A stretch of DNA of 64,000 nucleotides. Source: Symsagittifera roscoffensis. Its lineage: Eukaryota; Xenacoelomorpha; Acoela; Convolutidae. Of this stretch, positions 21,113 to 31,500 are shown in pieces. The stretch's first letter is position 1. The number at the start of each line of letters is the position of its first letter. The notes under the pieces are model-generated. The model made no database searches. It had not been told where the DNA came from and saw only the letters and a program-made list of their open reading frames with translations. Both the position numbers and the translations under genes were made by a program. Where the stretch lies: positions 34,560,052-34,624,051 of the forward strand of contig NC_087062.1 of NCBI RefSeq assembly GCF_963678635.1, written 5' to 3'.

Positions 21113-22447
21113 TTAAAAAATTCGGCTAATCGTGTAGTCTAGTTTCATATCTAAGTGAATATCATAGTGGATATTACCAAAATATGTACTATTCATTAGT
21201 GATAGCTCTTGTAAACGTGTGCTTTGATCGTTTTGGGGTTTTAAATGTCCACCAGGTTGACCTGTATTCTTTTGAAAATTAACTGGTATATATGATGTTC
21301 CTTCGTTTAAGGGATGACTTGTGGCGTATGGGTCGACTTTTATTTTTCCAGTGGTCATGTCGAATCCATTTTCGTATTCAACTAATATTTCAGAGTATTG
21401 TGTTTTGTGAAGTGGGTTTCTGTATTTACATGCAAGTTCTGTTTCTTGATATATTTGAAAACGTGTTAATTTATTTTCTATATTATGAATGTTTCGAAAT
21501 ATAGAACTTATTTTTCGTAATGGATTTACTTGTTCATATGGTATTGATTGTATAAAATATTTTTCGTGAAATTTTATCATACGAGCGTGTATTTTTGCTA
21601 CTTGAAATGTTGTACATGTGTCTTCGGGGAACCAAACAATTGTTGCTTGTGTTCTGGTTGTAGGGTCGCAATAACCTTGGTCGTTTTTACAAGGTAATCT
21701 AATTCCTTGATAAATCATTGTGTTGTCTGATAAATCTCGTTTGAGTTGTATTTTTTCGAGTTGTATTTTCCAATCGAAAAACATTATTTCTTGGTATCCT
21801 TTATTTTTTGTGTCTGCTTTGCAGTTTGATGGGTCATTTATACCAATGTGTGGTATCCAGTGTTTATCGTGCATGTCATAGGTTAATCGTCCGTGTGCGC
21901 CGTTGTATGGGTATTTTTCATCTAATTTTATATGTCCTTGATATCTTTCAAGTTCTGCTTGATGTACAGAATCTGAAAAAACATGGAAATATACTAAATT
22001 TCTATCTGTGTTTTTATTTTTTGTGATGTTTAGTCGGAGTAACTCGTTTTTACAATCTTCGGGATTGAGATGTAAAAGTCGTTCTATATTACTCTGGTAG
22101 AATGATTCATGGTCAAGTCGGTTTTTATTTCCGTTTGAGACTTGTGAACAATGTACTTTCTTTTCAGAAAATGTTGCTGTGAATTTATATCCTATAACTG
22201 TAGTTGCTCGGGCTTTTGAATAAAGTGTTGCTATGACATTTGTAGTTTCTATGGCTTGGGGTTCTGTTTCGCACTGTGATACTTGATTTATTGCATACTT
22301 GTGTAGTGTTTTTTGTTCGTTTTCTTCACAATCGTAATGTGTTACTAATAAATCTTGGGGTCCTGTGCGGGGAGAAGGGTTTATGTTTTGATTTGAGATT
22401 ACTAGAAAAAGGAGTTGGAGAAAAATTAATAATTTTAGAATATACAT
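21113..22447 (-). CDS. env: Envelope-like glycoprotein, secreted N-terminal part
   Basis: 444 codons from an ATG near 22447 to TAA at 21113-21115. The N-terminus is a textbook signal peptide (YILKLLIFLQLLFLVIS), followed by a cysteine-bearing ectodomain with several N-x-S/T sites (for example NSTYF, NITKN). No transmembrane span, so alone it would be secreted or bound to the following part. The start overlaps the end of the start-less upstream ORF by about 12 bases. Joining it to the next ORF would need read-through of the TAA, or the stop may be an inactivating mutation. With LTRs this similar either is possible. Confidence 0.75.
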   Translation of the reverse strand: MYILKLLIFLQLLFLVISNQNINPSPRTGPQDLLVTHYDCEENEQKTLHKYAINQVSQCETEPQAIETTNVIATLYSKARATTVIGYKFTATFSEKKVHCSQVSNGNKNRLDHESFYQSNIERLLHLNPEDCKNELLRLNITKNKNTDRNLVYFHVFSDSVHQAELERYQGHIKLDEKYPYNGAHGRLTYDMHDKHWIPHIGINDPSNCKADTKNKGYQEIMFFDWKIQLEKIQLKRDLSDNTMIYQGIRLPCKNDQGYCDPTTRTQATIVWFPEDTCTTFQVAKIHARMIKFHEKYFIQSIPYEQVNPLRKISSIFRNIHNIENKLTRFQIYQETELACKYRNPLHKTQYSEILVEYENGFDMTTGKIKVDPYATSHPLNEGTSYIPVNFQKNTGQPGGHLKPQNDQSTRLQELSLMNSTYFGNIHYDIHLDMKLDYTISRIF

Positions 22448-23568
22448 GTGTATGATAATCCTGAGTATGGGTTATAAAATGTGATGTAACCAATTGTTTT
22501 TTTGGTATATCTGTCGTATTTATATATTACTTCAGTGGTTAAAAATGGTGGTGGTAGTGATTGAGCTGTTATGTTTGGTGGGTTTAATGGGTAGGGATGT
22601 TGAGTAATGTTGTTTAATTTAACTGTGATTTCAAACTTTAATTGTAAACTGTTTTGTTGGAGTATTTGGATATTGTGATCACGGATATCGTCGTGAATGT
22701 CTTGTCGGTATTGTAATCTATTAAGTGCCCAGTTGTGGAGGCGATTACTTTCTAGATGTTGTCCAAATAATGGTGGAGGGGCTGTAAATGTATTCCAATC
22801 TAGTCTTAAAGGGATATTTGTTGATGATTGTTCTCGATATCTGGCGTCGAGATTATTTGGAAAATTTAAGTTAAAAGGTGGTGGTGAAATCTGGCTTATT
22901 GATGGTGTTGATGGTAGTGATAATGTTTCTGGTAGTGATGAGGATGTTGTTGTATCCGTAGAAATATCTATTGGATCATTGACTAAATTTAATTCACCTT
23001 GTGTAAATGAATGTGTTGTCCAATATGGTAGTCGTGATGCCTGGTTTGGGGGGTTAAAGGGATTTTCACGTATTTGTTCAGATGTTGGTGTTGAACCTAA
23101 GTAATCTGATGGTAGGCTTGAGGTGCTACGTTGTGAAAGAAGCGTAGGGGTTTCTGGTAATATACCAATGGGGTTTTCTGGAGTGTTTTGTGATGGGGAT
23201 TGAGGTATATCAAAATGAACTCGGGGAGTTAGAAAATTTCTGTTCCGTCGAGGATGTATAATTTGTCTATTTATTTCGACTGTATTTTGGTTTTGACTAG
23301 GATTTCTTATTCTACTTAATTCTTGTGGTAGTGTTGGGTATAAGTTATATGTTGGTTCGCTTAGAGGTGCTTGTCGTTGAACTGGTTCTAGTGGTTCTGA
23401 TAAACGAGCGTGTCGTTCTTCAAAAGTGTATGGGTTATCTTGAAAGGAAATTCGTGTAGATGTTTGAGGATTATTGGTAGTTGAAGGTGTTGTTGGGTTA
23501 TCTTGGGATGATGTCGGTGAAGACTGACTTGGTGACTTTTGGGTAGCAATTTTTGATAGCTTTTTGGT
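22436..23568 (-). CDS. 377-codon ORF without any methionine, between pol and env
   Basis: Reading the minus strand, the frame is open from just after a TAG (23571-23569) to a TAA near 22436 and contains no ATG at all. The protein is P/S/T/Q/N-rich in its first half and more structured in its second (RLHNWALNRLQYRQDIHDDI; EVIYKYDRYTKKTIGYITFY near the end). No domain is recognised. Chance cannot easily give 377 open codons at this composition, so it is probably expressed by splicing a leader exon (with its ATG) onto an acceptor near 23569 (TTTTTCACTAAAAGAATAG), or by frameshifting from the small ORF upstream. Its end overlaps the start of env. It was found by manual translation. Confidence 0.7.
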
Positions 23569-23588
23569 CTATTCTTTTAGTGAAAAAG

Positions 23589-23765
23589 TTAATGTTTATT
23601 AAAGTATTCTTCTAAGAAAAGAATTAGGAGGATTGTTGCCAGAGCGAATGTGATGATTGCTTTCTTTATACATTTGCATATAGTCAAAATGAGGGATGAT
23701 AGAAATGTTATGAAAATTACAAATAGTAGAAAAATATCAGTTCTACTGAAAATAGTTCGTATCAT
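23589..23765 (-). CDS. 58-residue two-helix membrane ORF (uncertain)
   Basis: ATG at 23765 to TAA at 23589-23591. Two hydrophobic segments (IFLLFVIFITFLSSLILTI and ITFALATILLILFL) are separated by a basic turn (CKCIKKA). It lies 20 bases before the start-less ORF, in another frame. T-rich DNA easily makes hydrophobic frames, so this needs caution. If real it would be a small viroporin-like or leader peptide. Confidence 0.35.
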   Translation of the reverse strand: MIRTIFSRTDIFLLFVIFITFLSSLILTICKCIKKAIITFALATILLILFLEEYFNKH

Positions 23766-24522
23766 TTAGACAATTTTATAAATCGTACCTGTGGATATAA
23801 TCAAGGGTTTTTGAAAGTTGGAGAAATAGTTCGAATATAGTGTAGAAAATTTAAAAAATATTACAAAAAATGATTAAGAGTATTAGAAAAGATTCAAGGA
23901 TATCAAAAAGAAATATTATGAAAGTTTCAAGTATCGTAAAAAATTGTTTGAGGTTTGTGATAATTTTAGTGACTGTTTGATAGAAGATCGGATTATCTAT
24001 TAGTTTTTTGACAAGTGGGTTGAGTTTTGTAAAAAATTGTTGGGGGCAAATTTTATGGTGATCGGGAGGTCTTCTTTGTCTTTATTTTCATTTGTCAAAT
24101 GATCTGGGGTATTTTTGAGATTTTTATACTTTAGGCTAAATAAAATGGTCGTTCTTTTACTTTAGGCTAATTTAACATATTTGTTTGGGGGGTATTTGAG
24201 GGCTGAGTTGGGGAAATATTGTTGATCTTTGGTTTATTAGATAAGGGAGGGTTATGATATTATGGTGATATTTATTTTAGTTGTCAAGTTGGAGTGGTTT
24301 GCTTATTTTTGACCTGGAGGTCGTAGAGTTATAGTTATAGATATGCCTGGAGTTTAATATTTTTCGTCTAGTTGGTTTGTGTTAAAGTTATAGAAGGTGA
24401 CGGATTGGATGAATCCTATTGGCTAATTTTGAACTAGAATCGCTGCGTGTTTATCAGCATGTTCTCTTGAAAAATGAAAGTGTGAAATGTTTCAGAGGTG
24501 CAAAGATTTTTAAATGTAGAAT
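23766..24522 (-). other. Gap between pol and the small membrane ORF
   Basis: About 760 bases without a supported gene. A 76-codon frame lacking ATG (roughly 24090-23855) ends in a hydrophobic stretch but is probably chance. TACTTTAGGCTAA occurs twice (about 24127 and 24159). This is where splice sites for a subgenomic RNA would be expected. Confidence 0.4.
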
Positions 24523-27500
24523 TTAAGGTTGTTTTTGAAATTCAACTTTCTTTAATATTTTAGATTGTGGGATGAATACTTTATAATTTTTACGTGGTTG
24601 ATTTCTAAGTCGTGAAGACTCTCTATGTTCTGATTTGTCGATTTGTTTTTGGGGTATTATTTGTTCTGTCATTTTTCTATTTTTTCTTTCTTTTTGAGAT
24701 GTATTTTGATCGAGATTTTTTGTATTGTTTTTTGTGGTGTTTGATTTTGTATTTTGATTTCCGAGGTGAATATCATTTTGTTCCTTTGTTATGTTGTCCG
24801 TATGTGGGTTATTTTGAATAACTTTTAAACCTGTAAAAGAATATAATTGAGTTAGTTCGCGGAGTGCGTATTCTTTTGGATAATAAGGTAATAGGTTATT
24901 TCGGTGTTGAACGATTTCTTTTTTATCTGAGTCGGTGATTTTATATGTGACATCAGTGGGTTTTGCAATCATTTGGTATGGTCCTTTACGAAGGGGTTGT
25001 AACTTTTTTGAAATTCCTTTTTGAGTATTAAAATTGGGTATTAAAACAAATGTTCCAATTTTTAAATCGGAGGCTGGTGTAAAGCGTGAATTTATTTGTT
25101 CATTAATATTTTGCCTTTGTAACAACTTTTTTGTCACCTTTTGGTAAATTTCATTGTGTTTTTTATCTCTGTTTAAAATCCATTCGGTGTGTGTACCGGA
25201 GGCTAATTTAAGAATTTGTGGGTGATGAAAATGATCTTCATCGTGTGTATGTAATGGTAGGTTATAACAAATTGAGTCTTTATTTGGTTGACAATAACCT
25301 TGTGCGTTTTTATGAGAGTTTGCTGTAAACATTATTGGTTTGCGTGGCTTTTGGTTAAAAACCATTTCATATGGTGACATTCCTAAAGTTGTCGTGATTT
25401 GTGAATTATATGCTAAGGGAAATAGTTTTACATCTGCTGACCATTCGGTATATCTTGTATCATTTCCATTGATGATACATCTGAGATATTCTTGTAATGA
25501 ACGGTTCATACCTTCGACTAAGCCGTTTGTCCAAGGTGCGTGAGATGTACGTGGTTTGTGTTTAATGTTATATAAATGACATAGTGTGATGATTTCATTA
25601 TTTATGAATTCTGTACCGTTGTCTGTAACTAAAATTTCTGGTAGTCCGAATTTTGCTATCCAGTGTTCATAGAGTGTTGTGTAAGCGTAATAAGCGTTAC
25701 AATGTGGTACTGGGTTAAGTGCTACATAATGTGTAAATGCGTCAACAATTACCATAATGTAGGAGTTTCCTTCGGATGAGGGTGAAATTGGTCCTTTGGT
25801 ATCAAATGAGATACGATGATTAAAGTACAAACTTTGTCCTTTAAAATCTTGTTTTTGTGCTATTTGTTTTTGATTTGGGTAAGGTTTATTTAGTTGACAT
25901 ACTATACAGTCATTGCATAGTACTTTTATCCAAATTGGTGCATTTGGGAAATAAAAGTTTCGTATAAAATTTGAATATGTTTTTTCTGATCCAGAGTGTC
26001 CTTTAATATTTTGTGTATGTGAAATATTAAAAGCTATAAGAATCATACTTAAAGGGAGACAGGGGGCTGTAGATTCATTTAGTTTGTCTTCTAGAAGGTC
26101 TGTGTTTTCGTTAATTGTTGTATTGTTGAATTTTCGAAAATATCGGAGGAGTGTTTTGTTTCCTAGAATAGTTGAATCTGCTTTGATAGGTTTAGTTTTA
26201 TATTTGTGCCATGATTTCAGTTGTCGAATTACTGGGTCAAGGTTTTGATATTGTTTCAGTGTTGAAATTGTAATTGTTTCTGTTGGGGGGAGAAAAATGT
26301 TTTCGATTTCTAATTTAGATAAGGGTATTGTGTCAAGTGGGTCATGGAGGTCAAAAACTTGATTTATTGTGTATTTTGAATCGTTTGTTTGTGGTCCTGA
26401 TAAGTTTATTTTATCAGTCAGATTTTCTTTTTCAATTAGTGGAAAATGGTCTTTTTTAGGCGGGTGTTGTTTTATTTTTTTTTGTTGGGTGTTGTTTTTT
26501 ATCCATTGTGAATATGGGATTGGTTTAAAAGTTGATGTTCCAAGTAGATCAACTTCATAGTGATTATTTTGACAATCTAAATAAAGTGGGAAATGTTGTA
26601 AATTATTTATTTGTGATTGTTCAACGTCAGTTTTTACTGCATATTTGCATTCCAATCGGGGTGATGTTTCATTTTCTGCAAGGTAGAATTTTATGTTTTT
26701 GGGTATTTCAACTGTGGTTTTTCGTGTAAGTAATTCAGGTGGCGTATTTCGACTTAAGGTGTCTGGTAATGCAAGATTTTTTCCTGCGGTCCAAACTATA
26801 TGTAATTTTGGGAATTTCATTAAAATGAGTTGAAATCTATAAACTCGGTGGTTTGGATTAGACTTTTGTGTAAAAAGAAAGATGATTGGTTTATGGTCTG
26901 TGAATAGAACTGTGGGATGTTTTGATCCAAGGATCAGAAATTCATATTCTGTTAGTGTATATATTATGGCTGTACATTCTCTCATTAGAGTTGAGAGTCT
27001 TAGTTCTGCTTGAGTGAATAATCGAGAATTTGCTGATATGAGGTTCATTTTATTTGTACTATTATGTGATTGTAATAATGCTGCGCCGATGCCAAAGTTC
27101 GAAGCATCGCACATTGCATAAAATGGTTGATTTGAATCTGGAATTGTGTTTGAAATTTGTTCAGTTAGAAGTTTTTTAATTTCTTCAAATCGTGCTTGAT
27201 GTTCTATATTCCATTCAAAATTATTTTGTTGTCTAAGTATGTTATAGAATGGTCGTAGATATAATTGCATTTTATAAACATATTTGCTTAAAAAGTTTAA
27301 CATTCCAAGGAATTCTTGGATTTTCTTTTTATTTGTTGGTGGTTGGAGTTTTTGAATAGCGTCTAAACGTGATTTCAATGGAGTGATTGTTTTTCTTTCT
27401 ATATTATGCCCTAAGAATTTAACTTTTGTCAAAAAGAAGTGTGATTTATCGGGGGCGGCCTTCAGATTTTCGTTCTGAAGTATTTGGTGATATTGTTCTA

Positions 27501-27537
27501 AAACATTGAACATTTCCTCTTTTGTTTGTGATTGCAT
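24523..27537 (-). CDS. pol: Pol, second part: RT end, RNase H, integrase
   Basis: 1004 codons. The listed ATG is internal; the true frame extends a few codons upstream to include the RT catalytic YLDD. RNase H spans residues ~137-265 (CDAS, MREC, FTDHK, LPDTLSR). A linker follows, then the integrase zinc finger (H507, H514, C544, C547) and core with D579, D639, E675 (spacing x59 and x35). A GPY/F module (LRKGPYQM, ~848-856) is followed by a basic, Asn-rich tail. It copies RNA to DNA and inserts it. RT-RH-IN order is diagnostic for Ty3/gypsy. The integrase looks complete. The frame is offset by one base from the RT part. Confidence 0.95.
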   Translation of the reverse strand: MQSQTKEEMFNVLEQYHQILQNENLKAAPDKSHFFLTKVKFLGHNIERKTITPLKSRLDAIQKLQPPTNKKKIQEFLGMLNFLSKYVYKMQLYLRPFYNILRQQNNFEWNIEHQARFEEIKKLLTEQISNTIPDSNQPFYAMCDASNFGIGAALLQSHNSTNKMNLISANSRLFTQAELRLSTLMRECTAIIYTLTEYEFLILGSKHPTVLFTDHKPIIFLFTQKSNPNHRVYRFQLILMKFPKLHIVWTAGKNLALPDTLSRNTPPELLTRKTTVEIPKNIKFYLAENETSPRLECKYAVKTDVEQSQINNLQHFPLYLDCQNNHYEVDLLGTSTFKPIPYSQWIKNNTQQKKIKQHPPKKDHFPLIEKENLTDKINLSGPQTNDSKYTINQVFDLHDPLDTIPLSKLEIENIFLPPTETITISTLKQYQNLDPVIRQLKSWHKYKTKPIKADSTILGNKTLLRYFRKFNNTTINENTDLLEDKLNESTAPCLPLSMILIAFNISHTQNIKGHSGSEKTYSNFIRNFYFPNAPIWIKVLCNDCIVCQLNKPYPNQKQIAQKQDFKGQSLYFNHRISFDTKGPISPSSEGNSYIMVIVDAFTHYVALNPVPHCNAYYAYTTLYEHWIAKFGLPEILVTDNGTEFINNEIITLCHLYNIKHKPRTSHAPWTNGLVEGMNRSLQEYLRCIINGNDTRYTEWSADVKLFPLAYNSQITTTLGMSPYEMVFNQKPRKPIMFTANSHKNAQGYCQPNKDSICYNLPLHTHDEDHFHHPQILKLASGTHTEWILNRDKKHNEIYQKVTKKLLQRQNINEQINSRFTPASDLKIGTFVLIPNFNTQKGISKKLQPLRKGPYQMIAKPTDVTYKITDSDKKEIVQHRNNLLPYYPKEYALRELTQLYSFTGLKVIQNNPHTDNITKEQNDIHLGNQNTKSNTTKNNTKNLDQNTSQKERKNRKMTEQIIPQKQIDKSEHRESSRLRNQPRKNYKVFIPQSKILKKVEFQKQP

Positions 27538-27578
27538 AAAAACATCGTCTAAATAGGTGATTGCGTTTTTCTTGAGTA

Positions 27579-28571
27579 TTAGTGGTCGAAAATTTTGCTC
27601 ATAAAAGCTGAAAATGCTGCTGGTCCTATGGATATTCCATAGAATAAGCGGTTGAATTCGTATTGTTGATTTCCAATAACAAATTGTGTTAAGCGTCGTG
27701 ATTGTTCATCTAATGGCATTTGATTATATGCACTATTCATATCGGCGGTGGTAAAGTATTTTCCGTTTATTTTTGTTAAAATAACTTGTATTGGTTCAAT
27801 GGGCCAATTACACTTTGATTCATCTATGAGTGAGTTGAGGTATCTAGCATCGAGAACAATTTTTAATGATTCTCCTTTGGCTAGAATGATAACAGGGTTG
27901 ATAAATGTGTTGCCTTTTGGTTGTGCCTCTTTGTTTACTGGTGATATAATGTTGTATTGTTCTAAAATGTCGAGTAATCTGTTCACTTTATCGTGTAAGT
28001 GAATTGGTACTTTACTTGCTTTTTGTTTTTTGAAAACTGCGTCTGGTTTTAATGGGAGATGTAGTGATGAGCTGATTTTGCCAACATCAAATTTGGATGT
28101 TGCATAGACTGATGAATATTTAATTAGCTGTTTTGCTAGTTTTTCAAATTCGTCTTGTGTTATTTGTGAATGTTGGAAATTAAACATTGTTAAAAATTTC
28201 TGTTGATTCTCTGTGTAGTTACTTATGTTGAATGTAGGTTTGAAATATGGGGTTTTTGTGAAATAATCCGTATTTCTGTTTTCGTTACTTATTATATTAT
28301 TTATAGATAATTCTTCATTAAGGATTGTGGATTGGCAAATATCTAGTAATTGGAGTATCTTTTTTACACGATATGCTTTTTCGTGTATTGGTAATATTGT
28401 AGCGTTGGTTTCGCAATAGCCTAAAAGTCCTAAAGGTAATGTTACTTGGTAAGGTGTATTGTTGTATACATGTAAGGAAATAATATCTGAATTCGAGTTT
28501 TTCAAATATTTTATTGATGAGATTGTGATTTTGAAAAACTTATGAATAGGTTTGAATTCAAAATCTGACAT
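27579..28571 (-). CDS. pol: Pol, first part: reverse transcriptase palm and fingers
   Basis: 330 codons holding the N-terminal extension and RT motifs up to just before the YLDD box: VIILAKGESLKIVLDARYLN, FTTADMNSAYNQMPL (catalytic D277), FNRLFYGISIGPAAF. It lies in the same frame as Gag, six sense codons after the Gag TAA, so Gag-Pol read-through or reinitiation at this ATG could make it. The frame breaks at a four-base A/T run (27589-27592). The downstream frame resumes one base off, inside a conserved domain, so the break is most simply a one-base deletion or sequencing error rather than a programmed shift. Confidence 0.93.
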   Translation of the reverse strand: MSDFEFKPIHKFFKITISSIKYLKNSNSDIISLHVYNNTPYQVTLPLGLLGYCETNATILPIHEKAYRVKKILQLLDICQSTILNEELSINNIISNENRNTDYFTKTPYFKPTFNISNYTENQQKFLTMFNFQHSQITQDEFEKLAKQLIKYSSVYATSKFDVGKISSSLHLPLKPDAVFKKQKASKVPIHLHDKVNRLLDILEQYNIISPVNKEAQPKGNTFINPVIILAKGESLKIVLDARYLNSLIDESKCNWPIEPIQVILTKINGKYFTTADMNSAYNQMPLDEQSRRLTQFVIGNQQYEFNRLFYGISIGPAAFSAFMSKIFDH

Positions 28572-28589
28572 ATAAAATTTTTGTTTGTT

Positions 28590-31500
28590 TTATTTTTTAT
28601 CATATTGGTGAACTTGTTTGATTGAAAAATTATAGATGTTTCCTGATAGTGGTTTCAAGTGTTTTCTTTGTTGGTTATATATTGGGTAAAATTTTGAAAA
28701 AAATGGTGGTTGTTTATTTAATCTTTGAAAAAATGTTAGGGATGTGTCTTTTGTTTTTGTATATTTATCTTTGATTAATATTTTACTATTCAAGATGTTG
28801 ATTGTTGGTATATATTTAGAGATAAATGGTATTCCAATGATATTATGTTTAATATCAGTGATATGGAATATTTGTTTAAATGGTTTGGTTAAAATTTTGT
28901 TTTGCTCCATTGTTCTTGTGGGGAGAAGAAATAATTGAATTTTTCCGTAGTTTATTAATGTTGATCCTTGTGCTGTTGCTAGTTTGCTGGAGGTTTCAAG
29001 AGGTGTTAGCTTTGGGTGTAAGGTTTTTATTTCATTCCATGTGGGAATGTTTATTATATTTGATTCTGCTCCTGAATCAATTAAAAAATCAATTTCAAGA
29101 TCTGGTGGTTGAAATTCTTTGCTTTTTGGACTTTCCAAAAGAAATGGTATTGTCCAAATTTTTTCTTTGGGTTGTTCTTTTTGTATGTTTTGATAGATGT
29201 GATTTGTATTCAAGCATTTTGTTTTTTCTTTCTCATTGTGTTGGTTTGTAGTGTTAATTTCATTAGTTTTTTGTGTCGTCGGTGTGGAATGGACGGGTTC
29301 AATATAATAATTGTGAAGGAGTTCTGATTGATTCTCATATATGTGTGATGAAAAAGGTTCTTCATATATAACAGGTTCATAGTCATTTTCGACTTTTATC
29401 ATGTTGATGGAGAGAGTGTTTTCTGCATCGCTTTCTGAATCTGATGATCCACAGTTTATTTGGTTGAGTTGTAACGTATCAGTTACTGTGTCATCAATAC
29501 CTGGAGGGTCTGATGTTGTTTCTGGATTAGATTGTACTTGATTAATATGTCTTTGATGTTTAGGTGTACTACTTCTGTGGCGATTATTAGAATTATTATA
29601 GTTATTATTATTCCGGTGTGGTGATTGGGAATAATTTCTATAACGATTATTATAACTTGAGTGTCGATTTTGTGAATTATTTCGCGATCTGTTTTGGTAA
29701 TTATTGTTTGGTCTGTTATAGTTCGATCTATTATATGAGTTATTCCTTGATTGATTGTTCGGGTAATTCTGGTTTCGGTTGTTTGAATAACTTCTATTCC
29801 GATTATTTGAGTAGTTTCTATTCCTATTGTATGATGAATTTCGTGATTGATTGTTTGGATAATAATCATTTCTTGATTGGGAATTAGATCTAGAAACAAA
29901 TCGTTGTGTATTTGAATGTGATCTGGAGTAGTTATTTCGACTATTTGGTCTATTGTAGTGATTTTGTGATGAATTATGCGTGTTTCTTCGTTCTGGTGAT
30001 CTTCCTCTATAACTTGAGTTATATGGTGATTGATTTCTTGTATAATTTGTATTGTTCGGGAGTGGTTTTCCTGAACTGTTGTTGCTGTAGACTGTTTTGT
30101 TCGGTAGATTTTGATCTTTTTTCATGTATTGATAGAATGATTTATTTGGTTCTTTATATTTTTGAGGTTTATTTTGATTGTCTTGCTGTTTTTGTCTACA
30201 TTCAGAAATACTATGTCCGTATCGTCGGCAATAATTACACCATTTTTTGAAAGATGGTTTGCCTTTAAAGTTTGGGTGTTTTTCGTAAATATTGAGTATT
30301 TCAGTGATTTTTTCAACGAGATCTGTATCTGATTCCTGTATATTGTTTATATTTGTGGAAGCTGTTTCAATTCTGTTAACGTATTGTAATTTCAGATTTT
30401 CCGTTTCTTCGAGTTTCATTGTGATTTCTGCTTGTTCTAGTTTGTCTACTAGTTTTCGAAAAACTAAATCGGGTTCTCGAATTGACGAAGGATGGGATGC
30501 TCTCTTTTTTATTGCTATTTTCCTTAATTGTGGTGTTAAGGTCATCATTAAGATTTCTGTCATCTTTGTGTTTTTATAGTCATGTTTATTTAATGAATAT
30601 GCTTTTCGAACTAGTGTTTCGATTCGTACTGCTAATTGCTTGATGGTTTCGTTTGGTAATCTGCGAATTTCATTACATAAAACTCTTTGTTGTTGTTTGT
30701 TTCTTTCGGAGTCAAACATTTTTGAAAATTCTTGTGTAAATCTTTTCCAATTTGATTTTATTTCTATAGGCAATACTGAAAACCATTTTTGGGCTGCGCC
30801 ATCTAGAGTTGTTTGTATTAACGCTGTGCGTCGATGTATCCAGTTTTGATGTAGTGGCGTATTAATTGGTTCAGGTCCTATATTTAAAATCAAATTTGCT
30901 GTGACTGCATTTAAATAGTCTTCTACAGAATATTCAGGGTCTGTTCCTGTGAATACCATTAAAAGTTTATTTGATGTTATTGATGATCCACCCATAAGGT
31001 ATGGATTGATCGTCATTTGTAATGATTCTGCTGCATTTGGCATTTGAGAAAAATTTGAAAGTTGATTTCTTGTTATTTCGTGTTGTTGAAGATAATATGG
31101 GAGTGGTATTTCATTTTGCATTTGTGCTGGTTGGTACGAGTTTGCAATCATTGGGTTTTGTTGCTGAATTGGTTGAAAAGATTTATTAATTGGGTTTTGT
31201 TGTTGAATTGGTTGTTGAATTTGTGTATCTATTGGTTGTGGAGAAAAAATTCTATGATATGTATGTGGTTTCTGTATTCCTTGTCCACGATATTCTTGAT
31301 TATAGGGTGTAAATATATCTGGTTGTAAGAAATCATCATCTGAGGATAAGTAATCCATTTGATAAGATGTTTGTTTTTTATTTTTATTTTGTTGAAAAAA
31401 TGGATAGTTTTCACTACGATCCTGTGGAGGATGTAAATTTGTTTGGAAATTTACTGAATTAGGTGGTGCCATTGGGTTATCCCAGTTTCGAGATCTTGTA

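Noticed and set aside
22697-23104. 135-codon plus-strand ORF inside the retroelement
   Set aside because: It is the shadow of the start-less minus-strand ORF, which is far longer and lies in the element's own direction.
28880-30250. Several plus-strand ORFs of 90-123 codons over gag
   Set aside because: They mirror the Gag coding strand (notably its R/N/S-rich repeats) and consist of hydrophobic, Cys/Phe-rich nonsense.
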